From Podila epigama (taxonomy: Eukaryota; Mortierellomycota; Mortierellomycetes; Mortierellales; Mortierellaceae), in NCBI GenBank assembly GCA_015679605.1, contig JAAAVE010000805.1, positions 1 to 10,276 of the forward strand: DNA of 10,276 bases. Reading direction: 5' to 3'. Positions 8,601-10,276 of the stretch are shown here, piece after piece. Position 1 is the stretch's first letter, and the number at the start of each line of letters is the position of its first letter. The notes beneath the pieces were generated by a model. It was not told the origin of the DNA and searched no databases. It saw only the letters and a list, made by a program, of their open reading frames with translations. A program made the translations under genes and the position numbers.

Positions 8601-10276
8601 CCTCCTAACGCATATGCTAAGCCAAGAGCGCGCGCTGATACATCCTGGAAATTTGCGCCATTATTGTTCAAGGTGCCGAGATCGGTTGACAATTTAGCAC
8701 TCAGATTCTGGATTAGTTTTGCAAGGTTGGTGGGGAGTGAAATGCAGAGACAACGCAAACACCATGCTGTTGCGATTTGTACAGCTTTTGATGGATGGGC
8801 AACGAGATTGGTGAGGGCTGACATGAGAATATCCTATTATTTTTGATGTGAGCCAGATGTGAGAGTTGTGTAAGTTTGTGATGTTGGCCAAGTGCGATTA
8901 CAATAGCCATGAAGCAGAAATTACCTGAATGGAGCTGGCGGCACCCCCGAGATCCAGCAGAAGCGCCGAGGTTTCGTTCAATGCACTGATCAGAGCATAT
9001 TCAGAAGGCTCAATGTCCCCAGGCATGACAGCAGGCCATGTCTTTAGCCAAGACCCTGTCAATTCCCGGATGCATGCAATCTGACCAGACTCACTCAGCA
9101 ATCGGGCGCCAATGACGCCCCGCAGCAGGTACTCGACGTGCTCGCGGACTGTGAGGACGTCGAAGCGCGATGCAGTGTTCTTGGGATTTGATACAAGTTC
9201 AGTCATGAGGTGTTTGACAATGGTGCCATAGTGCTTTTCAACAGCGGATGGGCCAAGCATGATAAAGAGTGCAGCATAAGTCTCGGACAAGCCTGCACGG
9301 ACCTCGCGACTGGTATTGGGTCTATTGTAGGCAGTGGACAGGTAAATCAATAGCTCATTCACGTCCAGCGTGAATTCCTCGTGGGTCGCTGAAGTAGCAC
9401 CCTGTTTGCCACTGACTGGTGGTGAAGCGCCTGCCATGGTCAAGTTCTCTTCACCCAGGAACTTTGAATATAGCAAGGTTGCCACAAGAGTGGCTGCTGA
9501 TTTCCGGATGGCATAGGTTGACTCATCCATGGCTTTGATAAAGAGTGTGACTGAAGCCTCTAATTCGGATTTGCTGAATGGGATCGATGTGTGTTTGATC
9601 AGAGCTGTCAGGCACTATGCCGAGAAGGAAAGGAAAGGTGAAGAGAAACAGGAGAATGACAGATGAGATTTCATCCGAGTTGTTTGTATGTGCGCTCTAC
9701 ATTCACGATCAAAAGATTCTTTGAATCAGCTCAGTGAGGTTTTGACAGAATTAAAAGCCTTACTTCTGCAGAGGATGACCGCATGATGAGGGCCTTGTCT
9801 AATATTGTCAATTTGAGCGCCTTGAGGATTTCCTTTGTAGTAAGATCCGTGGCGCCTCTTCCTGCACCTTGCAACATTTTCCTGAGGGCCACCATAGCCT
9901 CGACTCTCATTATGAGCGGGTACTAAAAAAAAATGAAGTTGATCAGAGCTTGAAGGGGATATTGTTTTGGCCGATCCATCCCATCCTATCCACAAAAGGG
10001 AAACAAAACAAGTTTTCGGTCAAATAAACGTACTATCTTTTCAGTCTTGATGACCTTGAGTAGCGATGTAGTGAGATCGGGCACCAGAGATAGAACCTAT
10101 AATGATTGACGAAAATTATGAGTTTGATGCCTTCTTTTGTATGAAAGATGCGTGTGCTTCCAGGATGTATTTCATCTTGAGTGGATGCTTTAGTTTTGTC
10201 TGTACTGCACTCTCACCTTTTCGCCGATGGTTTCCATGATGACTCCGATGCAATGTATTGCAGCTCTATGTTTCCT
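2699..10276 (-). CDS. LAA1: HEATR5/Laa1-family AP-1 accessory protein, HEAT-repeat giant (5' end off window)
   Basis: The family binds the AP-1 clathrin adaptor through partner proteins and keeps it on trans-Golgi and endosomal membranes (yeast Laa1, animal HEATR5A/B, plant SWEETIE); animal HEATR5B also links AP-1 vesicles to dynein. 2154 residues are visible over ten exons and end in TAA at 2701-2699. Family HEAT blocks appear in order, with residues counted from the right edge: HCIG near 8; AWCLRCL near 345; GALMCLG and HLPQLLLLWKN near 430-455; CEALGRL near 820; RAGYALALGNVFSHLGG near 855; VHKWSLHSLAL near 900; GVLGPELQ near 980; PPRWRTRIFALECIRQ near 1225. The far end is basic and helical and finishes VKIQLKSSFDGF. 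Animal members have about 2050-2070 residues, so roughly 100-150 N-terminal residues probably lie outside. No stops or frameshifts interrupt it. The family assignment is near certain; the cell role is inferred from orthologues. Confidence 0.95.
2720..2868 (-). other. Gln/Arg/Glu-rich C-terminal helix of Laa1/HEATR5
   Basis: The last exon encodes a basic motif, RRTRLESAIRASVLQQQ, followed by about 30 residues almost entirely Q, E, R, M and L, then VKIQLKSSF. The composition predicts a long, highly charged helix or short coiled coil after the HEAT array. It closes the protein 12 residues or fewer before the stop, and family members end in a similar basic-hydrophobic tail. Structure and partner are not visible from the sequence. 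Confidence 0.6.
4156..4178. repeat. A23 homopolymer (T23 in the transcript sense) inside a Laa1 intron
   Basis: Twenty-three consecutive A on the plus strand lie within the 137-bp intron 4191-4055. In the transcript this is a U23 run starting 12 nt after the GTGAGT donor, at the 5' end of the intron rather than next to the acceptor. More A-rich sequence follows on the plus strand from 4081 to 4155. The run is likely length-variable and prone to sequencing error, but it lies outside coding sequence. Confidence 0.95.
6020..6335 (-). other. Acidic, low-complexity loop in the middle of Laa1/HEATR5
   Basis: About 105 residues (roughly visible residues 1120-1225) interrupt the HEAT solenoid. They are Gly/Ser/Thr/Ala-rich and carry one dense acidic patch with aromatic residues (DDFDIGEEDDERDIFDD, about 6180-6237). 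The solenoid resumes at PPRWRTRIFALECI. Animal HEATR5 proteins also have an acidic loop just before this conserved block, so the position is a family trait while the sequence is specific. Disorder is inferred from composition. A role in binding an adaptor or accessory partner is only a possibility. Confidence 0.75.

Larger units (their letters stand above)
3046..10216 (-). other. Splice structure of the HEATR5/Laa1 gene: nine introns
   Basis: Exons in transcription order (high to low coordinate): 10276-10217 (partial), 10096-10034, 9922-9764, 9614-8925, 8833-7382, 7269-5206, 5068-4192, 4054-3579, 3458-3182, 3045-2699. Introns: 10216-10097, 10033-9923, 9763-9615, 8924-8834, 7381-7270, 5205-5069, 4191-4055, 3578-3459 and 3181-3046, each GT-AG on the minus strand. 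Donors include GTGAGA, GTACGT, GTAAGG, GTAATT, GTAAGC, GTATGG, GTGAGT and GTAAGT. Seven introns are phase 0; those at 4191-4055 and 3181-3046 are phase 1. The phases were checked junction by junction, and the summed coding length of 6465 nt divides by three. One choice was forced by frame: in the 3578-3459 intron the later TAG at 3446-3447 would break the frame, so the GCTAG at 3459 is used. Confidence 0.88.

Noticed and set aside
9726-9995. A separate 89-codon minus-strand open frame
   Set aside because: It overlaps a true Laa1 exon (9922-9764) in another frame and runs through both flanking introns; the spliced frame matches the family and the open frame does not.

Overview
The window looks like nuclear DNA of a filamentous fungus, probably an early-diverging one (a Mucoromycota or Mortierella-like lineage). 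The reasons are short spliceosomal introns of 91-149 bp with fungal-type GTAAGT/GTGAGT donors and TAG/CAG acceptors, moderate-GC exons in an AT-rich flank, and one very large HEAT-repeat gene. The phylum is inferred from gene style, not shown directly.

About three quarters of the window (2699 to the right edge, minus strand) is one gene, the fungal HEATR5/Laa1 homologue. Laa1 is the large accessory protein of the AP-1 clathrin adaptor. I placed ten coding exons and nine introns. All splice junctions keep the frame, and the exons add up to exactly 2155 codons including the TAA stop. The start codon and probably the first hundred or so residues lie beyond position 10276. The protein is a long alpha-solenoid with acidic, Ser/Gly-rich loops and a Gln/Arg/Glu-rich C-terminal helix.

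The left quarter (1-2698) holds no intact gene that I can defend. From left to right it contains: an AT-rich segment with short direct repeats built on TTCGA/TATTCGAA (1-647); what looks like a decaying minus-strand protein gene with one good intron but several frame changes and stops (648-1470); a long imperfect palindrome of GCGAAT/ATTCGC words (about 1541-1672); a T-rich degenerate minisatellite of about 27 bp (1830-1990); an unassigned stretch with a Lys/Arg-rich open frame (1991-2350); and, just downstream of the HEATR5 stop, a minus-strand fragment ending like a short-chain dehydrogenase/reductase (2386-2589).

No operon logic, RNA gene, CRISPR array or complete transposon was seen. The likely biology is one housekeeping trafficking gene next to a repeat-bearing, gene-decay intergenic region. 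I found no convincing undescribed system. The best leads are the decayed gene, the large fold-back repeat beside it and the SDR-like tail.
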